Origin: CAYWRZ01 sp964460845 | GTDB taxonomy: Bacteria; Bacteroidota; Bacteroidia; Flavobacteriales_D; UBA2798 | Assembly (NCBI GenBank): GCA_964460845.1 | Contig: CAYWRZ010000021.1 | Location: 1 to 46,029 of the forward strand | Length of the DNA stretch: 46,029 bases | Direction of reading: 5' to 3' | Shown: positions 31,928 to 41,348 of the stretch, piece by piece | Layout: every line of letters starts with the position of its first letter | Position numbering within the stretch: position 1 is the first letter of the stretch | Position numbers and translations under genes: made by a program | The notes under the pieces: generated by a model | The model's database searches: none | What the model saw: the letters and a program-made list of their open reading frames with translations, nothing else | What the model was told of the DNA's origin: nothing

Positions 31928-34057
31928 ATGAAAATTTCTTATGTGATCGCGTTTTCTTTACCTGTGCTGATAGGTGTAGGGGCGTGTAAAAACAAGAAAA
32001 GCAATACGGCCGATGTGGCAGCGGTAACCACCGTTTCGGCAGCTACAGAACCTGTACAGATACCCATAGATGAACCCCTGGTCGTTTCGTACGAGCCGAA
32101 TGCGCTTTCAGTCGAATTTGAGGACATGGATCCCGCGGTCGATCCGAAGGTTGATTTTTACAGCTATGCTAACGGAACCTGGGTGAAAAATAATCCGGTG
32201 CCGCCTACCGAAAACCGCTGGAGCAACTTTAATATTCTTTCCGAAAACAACAATAAAAAGCTGCGTGGCATTCTGGAAAAAGCCGCTGCCCAAAAAGCGG
32301 AGAAAGGAAGCGTAGCACAGCTTATAGGTGATTATTATTTCACTTTTATGGATTCGGTAAAACGCGATCGCGAGGGCATCAATCCGATTAAATCCGAATT
32401 GCAGAAAATAGATGCGCTCAGGAGTAAGAAAGAGCTGGGCAAGCTTTTTGCGACACAGCACAATTATGGGGTAAAGAGCCTTTTTTCGGCCGACGTGGAT
32501 CAGGATTTAAAAGACAATACGCTCAATATACTTTACTTCGGTCAGGCCGGAATTTTGCTTCCCAACAAAGACTATTACGTGAAAACCGATAGCGCTTCGG
32601 TGGCTGTACGTGAAGCGTACGTGGCGCATTTGGGGCGTATGTTCGCGTTTCTTGGCTACGACGAAAAACGTGCGGGCAAATCGGCCGAAGCGATTCTTTC
32701 GTTCGAAACGAAGTTGGCCGAAGCTTCGATGGGACCTGTGGAGCTGCGCAACATCGAGGCGCAGTACAACAAAATGACCTTGAAAGAGTTTACGGCCGGC
32801 GTATCGTATTTCGACTGGGACGGTTATTTCCTTTTTCGCGGGTTAAAAAATATAGAAGAGCTGGTGGTGAGCCAACCGCTGTTTTTCCAACAAATGGAGA
32901 AGCTGCTGCGTGAGGTATCGCTCGATACCTGGAAAGACTACCTCAAAATACAGTTGCTTGAGGCATCGGCGACCAAGCTGAGCACTGCCATCGAAAATGA
33001 AAACTTCGCCTTTTTCAGCACCACGCTTCGCGGTACCAAAAAAATGAAGCAGCCCTGGGAAAGAGCGATTACTGCTATAAGCTGGAGCGGCATCGGAGAA
33101 GTGCTGGGCCGTGCCTTCGTGGAAGAATATTTCAAGCCCGAAGCCAAGCAGAAAGTGAACGAGATGGTCGATAACATCATGGAAGTATTTCGTGAGCGCC
33201 TCGACGGATTAGAGTGGATGAGCGCGCCGACTAAAGAAAAAGCCCTCGAAAAGTTGGCTTCTTTTACCCGCAAATTGGGCTATCCCGACAAGTGGACCGA
33301 TTTTTCGTCGGTTACCATTAGCCGCGAATCGTATTTCAAAAACTGGCAGGAAGCCAGCCGTTTTGCAGTAAGTAAAAACATAGCGAAGCTGGGCAAGCCC
33401 ATCGATCGCAGCGAATGGCACATGGCGCCGCATATTGTCAACGCGTACTACAATCCGCTGTGGAACGAAATCGTATTTCCCGCAGGCATTATGCAGCCTC
33501 CGTTTTTTGATCCTTCCAAAGAAGATGCGGTGAACTACGCCCGTATGGGAGCGGTGATAGGGCATGAGTTCCTGCACGGTTTCGACGATCAGGGTGCGCA
33601 GTTTGATGCTACGGGTACATTCCTAAACTGGTGGACCGAAGAAGATCAGCAGAAATTTGCCGCCCGTACCCAAAAATTAGTGGCGCATTTTAATTCGTTC
33701 GAAGCGCTTCCCGGTGTATTTGTGAACGGCGAGCTTACGCTTGGCGAAAACATTGCCGATGTAGGCGGACTCACCATGGCTTATTACGCGTATCAGCGTT
33801 CGCTGTTGGGTAAAGAGCGTACCAAGATCAACAACTTTACGCCCGAGCAGCGTTTCTTTATCGCTTTTGCGCAGGTATGGAAAGAGAACCATACCGACAA
33901 TTCGATGAAGCTGCAGGTGTTTACCAATCCGCATGCACCGGGTAAATACCGTGTGCTGGGGCCTTTGGCGAATATGCCTGAGTTTTTCTCGGCGTTTCAG
34001 GTAAAAGAAGGAGATCCCATGCGTCGTTCGCCCGAAACGATTTCGCTCATTTGGTAA
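31928..34057 (+). CDS. M13 family (neprilysin/PepO-like) zinc metallopeptidase, lipoprotein
   Basis: Envelope zinc endopeptidase that cuts short peptides. It has a lipoprotein signal (lipobox GVGAC, Cys20), a ~35-residue linker, then the M13 N-terminal helical domain starting DMDPAVDPKVDFYSYANGTWVKNNP. The catalytic domain has NAYYNPLWNEIVFPAGIMQPPFF, zinc site HEFLH (546-550) and the third ligand Glu607 in GENIADVGGL. The C-terminus ends ...LIW, close to the usual aromatic end. Length 709 residues fits the family. With the M2 peptidase and the subtilase, three envelope or secreted peptidases are encoded in this window. Confidence 0.96.
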   Translation: MKISYVIAFSLPVLIGVGACKNKKSNTADVAAVTTVSAATEPVQIPIDEPLVVSYEPNALSVEFEDMDPAVDPKVDFYSYANGTWVKNNPVPPTENRWSNFNILSENNNKKLRGILEKAAAQKAEKGSVAQLIGDYYFTFMDSVKRDREGINPIKSELQKIDALRSKKELGKLFATQHNYGVKSLFSADVDQDLKDNTLNILYFGQAGILLPNKDYYVKTDSASVAVREAYVAHLGRMFAFLGYDEKRAGKSAEAILSFETKLAEASMGPVELRNIEAQYNKMTLKEFTAGVSYFDWDGYFLFRGLKNIEELVVSQPLFFQQMEKLLREVSLDTWKDYLKIQLLEASATKLSTAIENENFAFFSTTLRGTKKMKQPWERAITAISWSGIGEVLGRAFVEEYFKPEAKQKVNEMVDNIMEVFRERLDGLEWMSAPTKEKALEKLASFTRKLGYPDKWTDFSSVTISRESYFKNWQEASRFAVSKNIAKLGKPIDRSEWHMAPHIVNAYYNPLWNEIVFPAGIMQPPFFDPSKEDAVNYARMGAVIGHEFLHGFDDQGAQFDATGTFLNWWTEEDQQKFAARTQKLVAHFNSFEALPGVFVNGELTLGENIADVGGLTMAYYAYQRSLLGKERTKINNFTPEQRFFIAFAQVWKENHTDNSMKLQVFTNPHAPGKYRVLGPLANMPEFFSAFQVKEGDPMRRSPETISLIW

Positions 34058-34157
34058 GGCAGTCTTCTTGTGGCGATGGCCGGGAGTGAAATTCAGGCGC
34101 ACAAAGAATTTTCGCTACGGTTTCGGGTTAATGTTTTTTTTGTAAAAAAAAACAGGA

Positions 34158-34409
34158 ATGTTTGAAGATGCGGCTATTATTCAAATTTTTACGGCTTACG
34201 ATCAGCAAGCGCTGCTTGTTTACCTGAGCGACGATCGTGTGTGTACCGTTTACAATATTGCCTGGGCTTATGATCAGGGAGACGAGCAGGCGCATATTAC
34301 GACAAATGTGAGTCCGGCGGTTAAAAATGCCGACACTGATTTTTTTTATACCGGTCAAATCCGGAAAATAGAAGCGTGCACACACGGAACCCTCCTTTTT
34401 AAGCGTTGA
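34158..34409 (+). CDS. Small hypothetical protein
   Basis: An 83-residue open frame between the M13 peptidase and the GloVer protein. I cannot assign a family with certainty. Composition looks like a folded cytoplasmic protein rather than a chance frame: no long low-complexity runs, and patterned segments such as ALLVYLSDDRVCTVYNIAWAYDQGDE and DTDFFYTGQIRKIEA. There is no signal peptide or membrane segment. An AGG precedes the ATG by a few bases (GTAAAAAAAAACAGGAATG). Conservation in other Bacteroidota would decide whether it is real. Confidence 0.5.
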   Translation: MFEDAAIIQIFTAYDQQALLVYLSDDRVCTVYNIAWAYDQGDEQAHITTNVSPAVKNADTDFFYTGQIRKIEACTHGTLLFKR

Positions 34410-34467
34410 AAAAAGCGGAATCACCCATGTCATCTTATCCGCAGAATAAACGGAAAAAAAAGATAAT

Positions 34468-34490
34468 CCTATATTCTTTTTTTATATAGG
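34468..34490. promoter_or_regulatory. Inverted repeat in the gap before the GloVer gene
   Basis: CCTATAT (34468-34474) and ATATAGG (34484-34490) are perfect 7-bp arms around a 9-base T-rich loop. It lies 59 bases after the small ORF's stop and 155 bases before the next ATG. It could be a weak terminator or an operator. The rest of the gap (34410-34644) shows no gene I can support. Confidence 0.35.
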
Positions 34491-34644
34491 GCTTGTCTCC
34501 ACAGCGATTCATTAACCGATGCGGAGAGCCTGTTTGCGTTGGCTGTAATGGATTTCAGTGATTATGAGGCAACTTTCGGAATAAAATTCGTCTTTTCGCA
34601 GGAAGAGAAAAAGCACGGGTATTTACAGAATAAACACGATTGCG

Positions 34645-37600
34645 ATGAAACAACGCTACTTGCTATTTTTTACATTGGTTTTTCTGCTACAGGCTACCGG
34701 GGTTTTTGCCCAACGCGAATTTTGGGGCACGGGCCGGCCTTCTAACAGCAGTGTTATAATTACAGGCTATGAGGAATATAGCGGCCCCTACGGTTGGATA
34801 TATAAGACCGACAAAAACGGCGAAAATATCGAGCTTGTGCATCGCTTCGATACCGCTCAGGGCGGAGGAAGATTCCCCCGTTCGGGACTTCTGCTGGCTT
34901 CCAACGGAAAATTATACGGCACTACCGTTCAGGGGGCATCGGATGGAGGCGGTGTGCTTTATGAATATGACCTGATTTTAGACACCTTCAGGGTGGTGGT
35001 AAATCTTGGTCCCTATACGAATACATATACCCAGATTCATAACCGAATAATAGAAGCCCGCCCGGGATTAATCATAGGTGGATCGGGCACTTCTATCTTT
35101 GCCTATGATATTGATCTTGATCAGTTGTATCAGCTTACTCAACTGCCTTTTTATCCGGGAGGTTCCAATAGTCTTACTGATCCGCCCTGGCGAAAAAACG
35201 TACACGGTATCTATAAAAGTGCTTCGGGCGATCTCTATACACCGGTGGCCGGATATACCACCTGCCCCACTATCAGGCCCTCTAACCCGACCATCAGCAA
35301 GCTCGATCCCCATACAGGCAATCTTACTACTTTATATACCAACCCCTGTCTTCAGGGCATCCTCAGCGATGCTTTTGTGGAAAGGGGCAATGTCTTGTAT
35401 TCGATAGTATCTTATTACGGGGCCAATAAAGGAATTATTTCTTCGTTCGACATAAGCACCAATACCTATCAGGACTTGCACCATTTTCAGGGCGGTGCAG
35501 GCGGAGATCAGCCCACCTCAATGATAGCGGCAAATAATGATCTTTTTTACGGAAGCACTACCGAAGGAGGTACCCCCGGTGTAAGCAGAGGTACGCTGTT
35601 TAAATTCGATCCCGCAAACAATCAATTCGAAATAATTTATGAGTTTCCAGCTAACATTGTGAGTGAGAAAAATTTTCGGTTGAAACAATCCGAAAACGGC
35701 AAGCTATACGGAACGGCAATCAACGGAATTTTTGAATACGATACAGAAACGGAAACGTTTAGAATGAGTGCGCCGACTCCTTCCCATTTTAATTTCAATT
35801 CACTGTTAGAAATTTGCCGCAAGCCATTTTATAAATATTATGCGGTTACCTCGCATACACTTTGTGAGGGCACTCCGTTTGTGCACGATTTGCGGACCTT
35901 AAATTCGGAGACTATCGTGTGGAGGAAAGACAATGTGGTACGTACCGATCAGACGGGTAGTGTGCTTTCTTTTGATGCGATTACCTTAGCCGACGGTGGC
36001 CTGTGGCAAGCCGAGCTGACCAACGAGTGCGGTACGACTTATCCTCCTGCGATTCATATTACCGTTAATACTGCGGGTGGCGCGGTTACCTCAGTGATTA
36101 CACCGGGCGGTACGCCGGGTATGTGTCCTGGCACATCGCTTACGCTGAGCGGTAACAATGGCGGGGTATGGAATACGGGCGAGACTACGCCCACTATCAG
36201 TGTATCGCAACCGGGCACTTATCAGGTGACCAACACTAATTCTTGCGGAACGACCTATTCGAACATTGTGACGGTCGATACGATTCATATTCCGCTGGCG
36301 GTGATCAGTATGCCCAACCGCAAATTTTGCGACGGCGACAGTTTGTGGATTACCTCTAACGTAACGGGTGTGTGGAACACGGGCGTAACGGCCGATTCTA
36401 TTCGTGTACCTGCGGTAGCGGGTGCTTCTTACAGCCTTACCTCTACCAACCAGTGCCGCACCGATGTGTCGAATACGCTGGTTATTTCCCCTCAGGCTGT
36501 TTATCCTTCCGAGCCTATTCCTGCGATTAGCCCTTCGGGCGATGTGCGCCTGTGTCGCGGGCAAAATTTAGCGGTAAGCTCTAACTTTCCGCAGAACCCT
36601 TCTTCCAATTATACCTGGACCTGGCTACGGATTATCGGTCAGAATGTGACTTCATTGGCGAGCAGTACACCCTCTTACACGGTGACGAACAGCGGGGTGT
36701 ATGTGCTTCGTCAGCGCACGCCTTGCGGGAAGATTTTTTATTCGGATACGCTGCGGGTTACGGTCGATGAGGCTCCTCCTTCGGCCCCTGTGGTGACAGC
36801 TTCCGGACCTTTGTCTTTTTGTCCGAGCGAGAGTGTGACCTTGCAAAGCAGCAATCCTAATGTAGTGTGGAGCACGGGTGCTACGACCTCCTCTATTACG
36901 GTCAATACGAGCGGTACTTATACGGCTACGGCCAGCAATGGCTGCGGTCAGAGTACCTCTGTGCCTGTGGTAGTAACCTCTTCGACTTCGGTACCGCTTA
37001 CGAATGTGAGCTGGAGCGGGACTTATGCTTCGGTGTGCTTGTCTTCTGCTTCTCCTATTGCGCTTGGCGGTGGTTCTCCTGCGGGAGGCAGCTATTCGGG
37101 CAACGGCGTAAGCGGCACTACCTTTGATCCTACCTTGGCGGGTGTGGGTAACCATACGCTAACCTATACTTATACCAACGGCTACGGCTGTTCGGGTACG
37201 GCCACCAAAACGATACGAGTGGATACCGATCCTGTGCCTCCTTCGCTTGTGTACGGTATCAATTCACAGGGTTTTGTGGGCGATCATGCAGAAATCTGTG
37301 AAGGCACAGAGATTGTGATTTTGGCATCACCTTCTCTTCCGGGCGGGGTGTGGAACACCGGTTCGACCGATCCCTTTATTTTCCCTGAACAGACAGGGAT
37401 CTATACTTATACATTTAGTAACTCGTGTGGTACGGCTGCGTCAGTGAGTTTTGATCTGACGGTGAACCCCAAGCCTGTGGTCAGCTATACGCAAATACCG
37501 GATGAGGTTTGCAGGGAAATAGGCCCTATTATGCTCAGTTCTGCTACTCCTGCGGGTGGCACCTATACGGGCGCGGGCGTAACGGGCAACATTTTTAACT

Positions 37601-39471
37601 CTTTAGTAGCCGGTATGGGTTTGCATACGATTACCTACAGCTATACCGATGCGAAAGGTTGTTCGGCTCAGGTCGATCAGCAGATTAACGTATATACTGA
37701 TACGGTATCTATTATTCCGCTATCAACCACCACGTTTTGTGAGGGAGGGAGTGTGCTTTTGTCCAGCACGCAGCACAGCAACCTGTACTGGAGCAACGGC
37801 CTTACGCACACGCCTATTGAGGTAACCGAGTCGGGTACTTATACGGTGACTTATATGGGGCCTTGCGGAGTGACGGTGTCTCAGCCTATTGTGGTAACGG
37901 TGCGGCCTGCTCCTGAGGTAGAATATGTACAATCGCCCAATGCGATCTGCGCTTCGGGTTCGTCGCTCCCATTGAGTGCGGCCACTCCTTCGGGTGGTAC
38001 TTATACAGGCACGGGCGTAACGGGCAATAGTTTTAATCCTTCGGTAGCGGGTCAGGGCGTGCATACGGTTACTTATAGCTATACCGATGGCAACGGTTGT
38101 ACGGCTCAAGTTGATCAGCAGATTACTGTGCTTTCTGATACGGTATCTATTGTTCCGCTGTCGGCTACGACGTTTTGCGAAGGAGGTAGTGTGCTGTTGT
38201 CCAGTACGCAGCACAGCAATCTTCAATGGAGCAACGGTCTTACGCATACGCCTATCGAGGTAACCGAGTCGGGAACTTATACGGTGACTTATACAGGACC
38301 TTGTGGCGTGTCGGTGTCGGAGCCTATTGTGGTAACGGTGCGTCCTGCTCCCGAGGTGGAGTATGTGCAATTGCCCGATGAAGCCTGTGCGTCGGGTTCG
38401 TTGCTTCCTTTGAGTGTGGCCACTCCTTCGGGTGGTACTTATACAGGCACGGGCGTAACGGGCAACAGTTTTAATCCTTCGGTAGCGGGTCAGGGTGTGC
38501 ATACGATTACTTATAGCTATACCGATGGCAACGGTTGTACGGCTCAAGTTGATCAGCAGATTACTGTGCTTTCTGATACGGTATCTATTGTTCCGCTGTC
38601 GGCTACGACGTTTTGCGAAGGAGGTAGTGTGCTGTTGTCCAGTACGCAGCACAGCAATCTTCAATGGAGCAACGGTCTTACGCATACGCCTATCGAGGTA
38701 ACCGAGTCGGGAACTTATACGGTGACTTATACAGGACCTTGTGGCGTGTCGGTGTCGGAGCCTATTGTGGTAACGGTGCGTCCTGCTCCCGAAGTGGAGT
38801 ATGTGCAATCGCCCGATGAGGTATGTGCTTCGGGTTCGTTGGTTCCTTTGAGTGTGGCAAGTCCTGCGGGTGGCACTTATACAGGCACGGGAGTGACAGG
38901 CAGCAACTTTAATCCAGCAGTAGCAGGTCAGGGTGTGCATACGATTACTTACAGCTATACCGATGGCAACGGTTGTACGGGCAGCGCTACGCAGCAGATA
39001 CAGGTTATTCAGCCTTCGGCACCCGTGATTACGTTCGCGAATGATACGCTGTTCAGCACCCCTGCGCATTCGTATCAGTGGTACCTGAACGGGCTGATTA
39101 TTCCGGGTGCTACAGGTAGCTTTTATGTACCGACCGAAGATGGGGTTTATACGGTAGAGACGACCAATGCAGCCGGCTGCAACGCTACCTCGGCGGCCTA
39201 TAATCACCAAAGCATAGGGATTGCAGAACGGAGTTCAGCGATAGAGATAGAACTGTACCCTAACCCTACCAGTGGAGCGTTTACCCTTGTGTCTTTGTCA
39301 TCGCCGATTAAAGAAGTACGGATTTACAATGCCTTGGGCCAGCTTGTGTATAGCCTTGGAGAAAAGCCTGAAACTATCTTGGTGCTGCGTTTGCAGGACA
39401 ATGGGATGTACCTTGTGCATATTACAACCGAGCAGGGCACTGTTACCAAACGCCTGGTGGTCTCCTATTAA
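34645..39471 (+). CDS. Giant T9SS-secreted protein with GloVer repeats and Ig/PKD-like tandem modules
   Basis: 1608 residues. A signal peptide (MKQRYLLFFTLVFLLQATGVFA) is followed by a propeller-like region (~30-395) with Gloeo/Verruco (GloVer, TIGR03803-type) repeats: SNGKLYGTTVQGA, DLFYGSTTEGGTP and ENGKLYGTAINGIFEYD. From ~398 come Ig-like modules with the motif pattern C.G....L.....WNTG.....PGTY.VT..N.CG. Residues 1019-1456 are three 146-residue repeats, each an Ig-like half plus a GGTYTGTGVTG...YSYTDGNGC half. The last ~75 residues are a type-A sorting domain (IELYPNPTSGAFTL, YNALGQLVY, NGMYLVHIT). It should be exported by T9SS and displayed or released. Adhesin or glycan-binding roles are guesses. 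A GCAA-loop terminator follows. Confidence 0.93.
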   Translation: MKQRYLLFFTLVFLLQATGVFAQREFWGTGRPSNSSVIITGYEEYSGPYGWIYKTDKNGENIELVHRFDTAQGGGRFPRSGLLLASNGKLYGTTVQGASDGGGVLYEYDLILDTFRVVVNLGPYTNTYTQIHNRIIEARPGLIIGGSGTSIFAYDIDLDQLYQLTQLPFYPGGSNSLTDPPWRKNVHGIYKSASGDLYTPVAGYTTCPTIRPSNPTISKLDPHTGNLTTLYTNPCLQGILSDAFVERGNVLYSIVSYYGANKGIISSFDISTNTYQDLHHFQGGAGGDQPTSMIAANNDLFYGSTTEGGTPGVSRGTLFKFDPANNQFEIIYEFPANIVSEKNFRLKQSENGKLYGTAINGIFEYDTETETFRMSAPTPSHFNFNSLLEICRKPFYKYYAVTSHTLCEGTPFVHDLRTLNSETIVWRKDNVVRTDQTGSVLSFDAITLADGGLWQAELTNECGTTYPPAIHITVNTAGGAVTSVITPGGTPGMCPGTSLTLSGNNGGVWNTGETTPTISVSQPGTYQVTNTNSCGTTYSNIVTVDTIHIPLAVISMPNRKFCDGDSLWITSNVTGVWNTGVTADSIRVPAVAGASYSLTSTNQCRTDVSNTLVISPQAVYPSEPIPAISPSGDVRLCRGQNLAVSSNFPQNPSSNYTWTWLRIIGQNVTSLASSTPSYTVTNSGVYVLRQRTPCGKIFYSDTLRVTVDEAPPSAPVVTASGPLSFCPSESVTLQSSNPNVVWSTGATTSSITVNTSGTYTATASNGCGQSTSVPVVVTSSTSVPLTNVSWSGTYASVCLSSASPIALGGGSPAGGSYSGNGVSGTTFDPTLAGVGNHTLTYTYTNGYGCSGTATKTIRVDTDPVPPSLVYGINSQGFVGDHAEICEGTEIVILASPSLPGGVWNTGSTDPFIFPEQTGIYTYTFSNSCGTAASVSFDLTVNPKPVVSYTQIPDEVCREIGPIMLSSATPAGGTYTGAGVTGNIFNSLVAGMGLHTITYSYTDAKGCSAQVDQQINVYTDTVSIIPLSTTTFCEGGSVLLSSTQHSNLYWSNGLTHTPIEVTESGTYTVTYMGPCGVTVSQPIVVTVRPAPEVEYVQSPNAICASGSSLPLSAATPSGGTYTGTGVTGNSFNPSVAGQGVHTVTYSYTDGNGCTAQVDQQITVLSDTVSIVPLSATTFCEGGSVLLSSTQHSNLQWSNGLTHTPIEVTESGTYTVTYTGPCGVSVSEPIVVTVRPAPEVEYVQLPDEACASGSLLPLSVATPSGGTYTGTGVTGNSFNPSVAGQGVHTITYSYTDGNGCTAQVDQQITVLSDTVSIVPLSATTFCEGGSVLLSSTQHSNLQWSNGLTHTPIEVTESGTYTVTYTGPCGVSVSEPIVVTVRPAPEVEYVQSPDEVCASGSLVPLSVASPAGGTYTGTGVTGSNFNPAVAGQGVHTITYSYTDGNGCTGSATQQIQVIQPSAPVITFANDTLFSTPAHSYQWYLNGLIIPGATGSFYVPTEDGVYTVETTNAAGCNATSAAYNHQSIGIAERSSAIEIELYPNPTSGAFTLVSLSSPIKEVRIYNALGQLVYSLGEKPETILVLRLQDNGMYLVHITTEQGTVTKRLVVSY
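37699..39012 (+). repeat. Three tandem 438-bp repeats within the GloVer gene
   Basis: Units start at 37699, 38137 and 38575, exactly 438 bases apart (146 codons). Units 2 and 3 share an identical block of about 286 bases (38069-38354 equals 38507-38792). Unit 1 and the end of unit 3 are more diverged. Degenerate half-units precede the array. Confidence 0.95.
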
Positions 39472-39493
39472 AATCAGTATTTAGAAATCATAC

Positions 39494-39520
39494 AAAGGGC
39501 TCGCGCAAGCGGGCTCTTTT
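39494..39520 (+). terminator. Terminator after the GloVer gene
   Basis: AAAGGGCTCGC (39494-39504) pairs with GCGGGCTCTTT (39509-39519), with two G-U pairs, around a GCAA tetraloop, followed by Ts. It lies 22 bases after the stop codon. Confidence 0.85.
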
Positions 39521-39592
39521 GCGGAGCGGTTGTTTCTAAAAACATGCACAACCTGATTTAACAGGTAGCTATCGCAAGCGGAAACACATTTC

Positions 39593-40573
39593 TCAATACA
39601 TCGAAAAATCCGTGTTTTCTATTTCGTGCTGTGCTATCCAGGGGTATTTCCCGGCATGATAATGCGCCAGGTATTCCTGTTCCGTCTGCCCCGGGGTGGG
39701 AATAAAAAGCGCCTTTTTACCCAATATTTCCAAATCCATTAAGGTGCTGTAGCCTGGGCGGCAAATCAGCATTTCCGAATCGTTGATCAGCGCGTACAAC
39801 TGTTCGGTATCGAGGTGCGCAAAACGATTTTCTCCCTGCTCATTTTCTGCTTCCCGATCGGGCTTTCCCTGTACGATAGCAAAAGGAGCATTCGTGTGTT
39901 GCAAGGCAGCAGCCAGTTTTTTTTCGAGCAAACTACGTTGTGGTTCGGGCCCCGATAACAGCACCGTATAACGAAAACGAAATCCCGATTTTTTTTCGCA
40001 GGCTTTTTCAAAACGCGACAAAGGACCGAGATAGCTTACCGCAAAAGGAAGTTTCTTGCCGTGCGAAAGTGCACCCGAAAGCGTGGGATCAGTTTCGTAA
40101 TCGGGCACCAGGCATTGATCAAATTTTTGCAGGTAAAACTGATTGATTGTATTTACCGGTTTGCTCCAAATTCCTGCACGGATAAACAATTGATGCGTAA
40201 GGATAGCCGTTTTTACTTTTTTTGAATACAGGCCGTAACGATTGTCGGAGAGAATAAAGTCAGGTTGATACCTGGCGATCAGCCGATCAAGCGCGCGGTG
40301 TTCTTTCCGGACGGCCAGCCATAGTCGGGGTAATTGAATCGCCATTTTCAGCAGGAAATTTTTCCCTTTCGGATAACGCACTACAAAACCGGGTAGCTCC
40401 ACGTAAGTGAGATCCGGAAAGGTTTTTTGCAGCAGACTTCCCGAACGACCATATCCTGCAAGAATTACTTCATTGCCTTCGGCCAAATACTTACGAATAA
40501 GCGGAATGCAACGCGTAGCATGTCCGAGTCCCCAGTCGAGCGGAGCAACCAATATGCGTAGAGCGGCAGCCAT
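39593..40573 (-). CDS. Glycosyltransferase (GT28/MurG-like fold)
   Basis: A 326-residue GT-B-type glycosyltransferase common in Bacteroidota. The N-terminal motif ILVAPLDWGLGHATRCIPLIRKYL carries the glycine-rich loop of MurG-like enzymes. The C-terminal donor-binding part reads LINDSEMLICRPGYSTLMDLEILGKKALFIPTPGQTEQEYLA, matching the GT28 C-terminal signature (pocket Gly/Ser/Glu/Gln). There is no membrane segment or signal peptide, so it is cytoplasmic or membrane-associated. The ATG at 40573 (MAAALRILVAP) is the better start; one at 40591 adds six residues. Donor and acceptor are unknown. It is divergent from trmB. Confidence 0.87.
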   Translation of the reverse strand: MAAALRILVAPLDWGLGHATRCIPLIRKYLAEGNEVILAGYGRSGSLLQKTFPDLTYVELPGFVVRYPKGKNFLLKMAIQLPRLWLAVRKEHRALDRLIARYQPDFILSDNRYGLYSKKVKTAILTHQLFIRAGIWSKPVNTINQFYLQKFDQCLVPDYETDPTLSGALSHGKKLPFAVSYLGPLSRFEKACEKKSGFRFRYTVLLSGPEPQRSLLEKKLAAALQHTNAPFAIVQGKPDREAENEQGENRFAHLDTEQLYALINDSEMLICRPGYSTLMDLEILGKKALFIPTPGQTEQEYLAHYHAGKYPWIAQHEIENTDFSMY

Positions 40574-40620
40574 TTTTTCAAAGGTAGCCAAAGTCGGGTG
40601 AGGCAGATGCGCAAAAAGGC

Positions 40621-40628
40621 TAAATTTG
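40621..40628 (+). promoter_or_regulatory. Candidate -7 element of trmB
   Basis: TAAATTTG matches TAnnTTTG perfectly, 18 bases before the trmB ATG, so the transcript would have a very short leader. The same 13 bases (TAAATTTGTCACC) recur before the Mrp gene at 41978-41990. Confidence 0.5.
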
Positions 40629-40646
40629 TCACCTTACCTAATTTTG

Positions 40647-41339
40647 ATGGGCAAAAACAAACTGCAACACTGGGCCGAGCTGGCCACTTATTCACATGTA
40701 ATTCAGGCTTCCGCTTCGGCTTTGCGCGAGCAGGATCATCCGATGAAAGGAAAGTGGCACCGCGATTTCTTCCGTAACGAAAATCCTATCGTGCTGGAGT
40801 TAGGCTGTGGAAAAGGAGAATATACCGTAGGACTGGCACGTCGTTATCCCGACAAAAATTTTATCGGTATCGACATCAAGGGTGCGCGTATATGGCGGGG
40901 CGCCCGTACCGTAAAAGAAGAGCAGCTTTCTAACGCGGGCTTTATCCGCACCCGTGTCGATTTTATCAATGCTTTTTTTGCGCCCGGCGAGGTGCAGGAG
41001 ATATGGCTTACTTTTTCCGATCCCCAGCCCCGGCCGGGTAAAGAGCGCAAACGACTTTCCTCTCCGCTTTTTGTAAGCCGTTATCGTCAGCTTTTGGCGC
41101 CCGGAGGGATAGTGCATCTTAAAACCGACAGCGATTTGCTGTATGAATATACCGTAGAGCAGACCCGCGATCAGCATTACGGAGTGCTGCTTTCTACCGC
41201 CGATTTATACGGCGAGCTTATCGATCACCTCGATGAGGCCACCCGCGAAATTTTGGCTATCCGTACTTTTTATGAGCAGAAATGGCTCGAAATGGGCAAA
41301 ACCATCAAGTACCTTAAATTTACCATCGACCCGAAATAA
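40647..41339 (+). CDS. trmB: tRNA (guanine-N7-)-methyltransferase
   Basis: SAM-dependent methyltransferase that makes m7G46 in the tRNA variable loop. The SAM-binding motif is VLELGCGKGEYTVGLA (about 49-64), followed by FIGIDIKGARIWRGA. The TrmB-specific loop reads TFSDPQPRPGKERKRLSSPLF, where many homologues have PDPWPK. GGIVHLKTDSDLLYEYT follows. The start at the ATG 40647 (MGKNKLQHWAEL) is chosen over an upstream TTG at 40626. The length of 230 residues is normal. The ATL gene begins nine bases after the stop, so the two form a small operon. Confidence 0.95.
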   Translation: MGKNKLQHWAELATYSHVIQASASALREQDHPMKGKWHRDFFRNENPIVLELGCGKGEYTVGLARRYPDKNFIGIDIKGARIWRGARTVKEEQLSNAGFIRTRVDFINAFFAPGEVQEIWLTFSDPQPRPGKERKRLSSPLFVSRYRQLLAPGGIVHLKTDSDLLYEYTVEQTRDQHYGVLLSTADLYGELIDHLDEATREILAIRTFYEQKWLEMGKTIKYLKFTIDPK

Positions 41340-41348
41340 TTCTTGTGG

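Noticed and set aside
34539..34745. 68-codon plus-strand frame overlapping the GloVer start
   Set aside because: It runs into the signal-peptide coding region of the real gene in another frame.
37723..39210. Minus-strand open frame of 495 codons opposite the GloVer repeats
   Set aside because: It mirrors the 438-bp repeats of the real plus-strand gene, is rich in Arg/His/Thr, has no signal peptide or domain, and is a compositional shadow.
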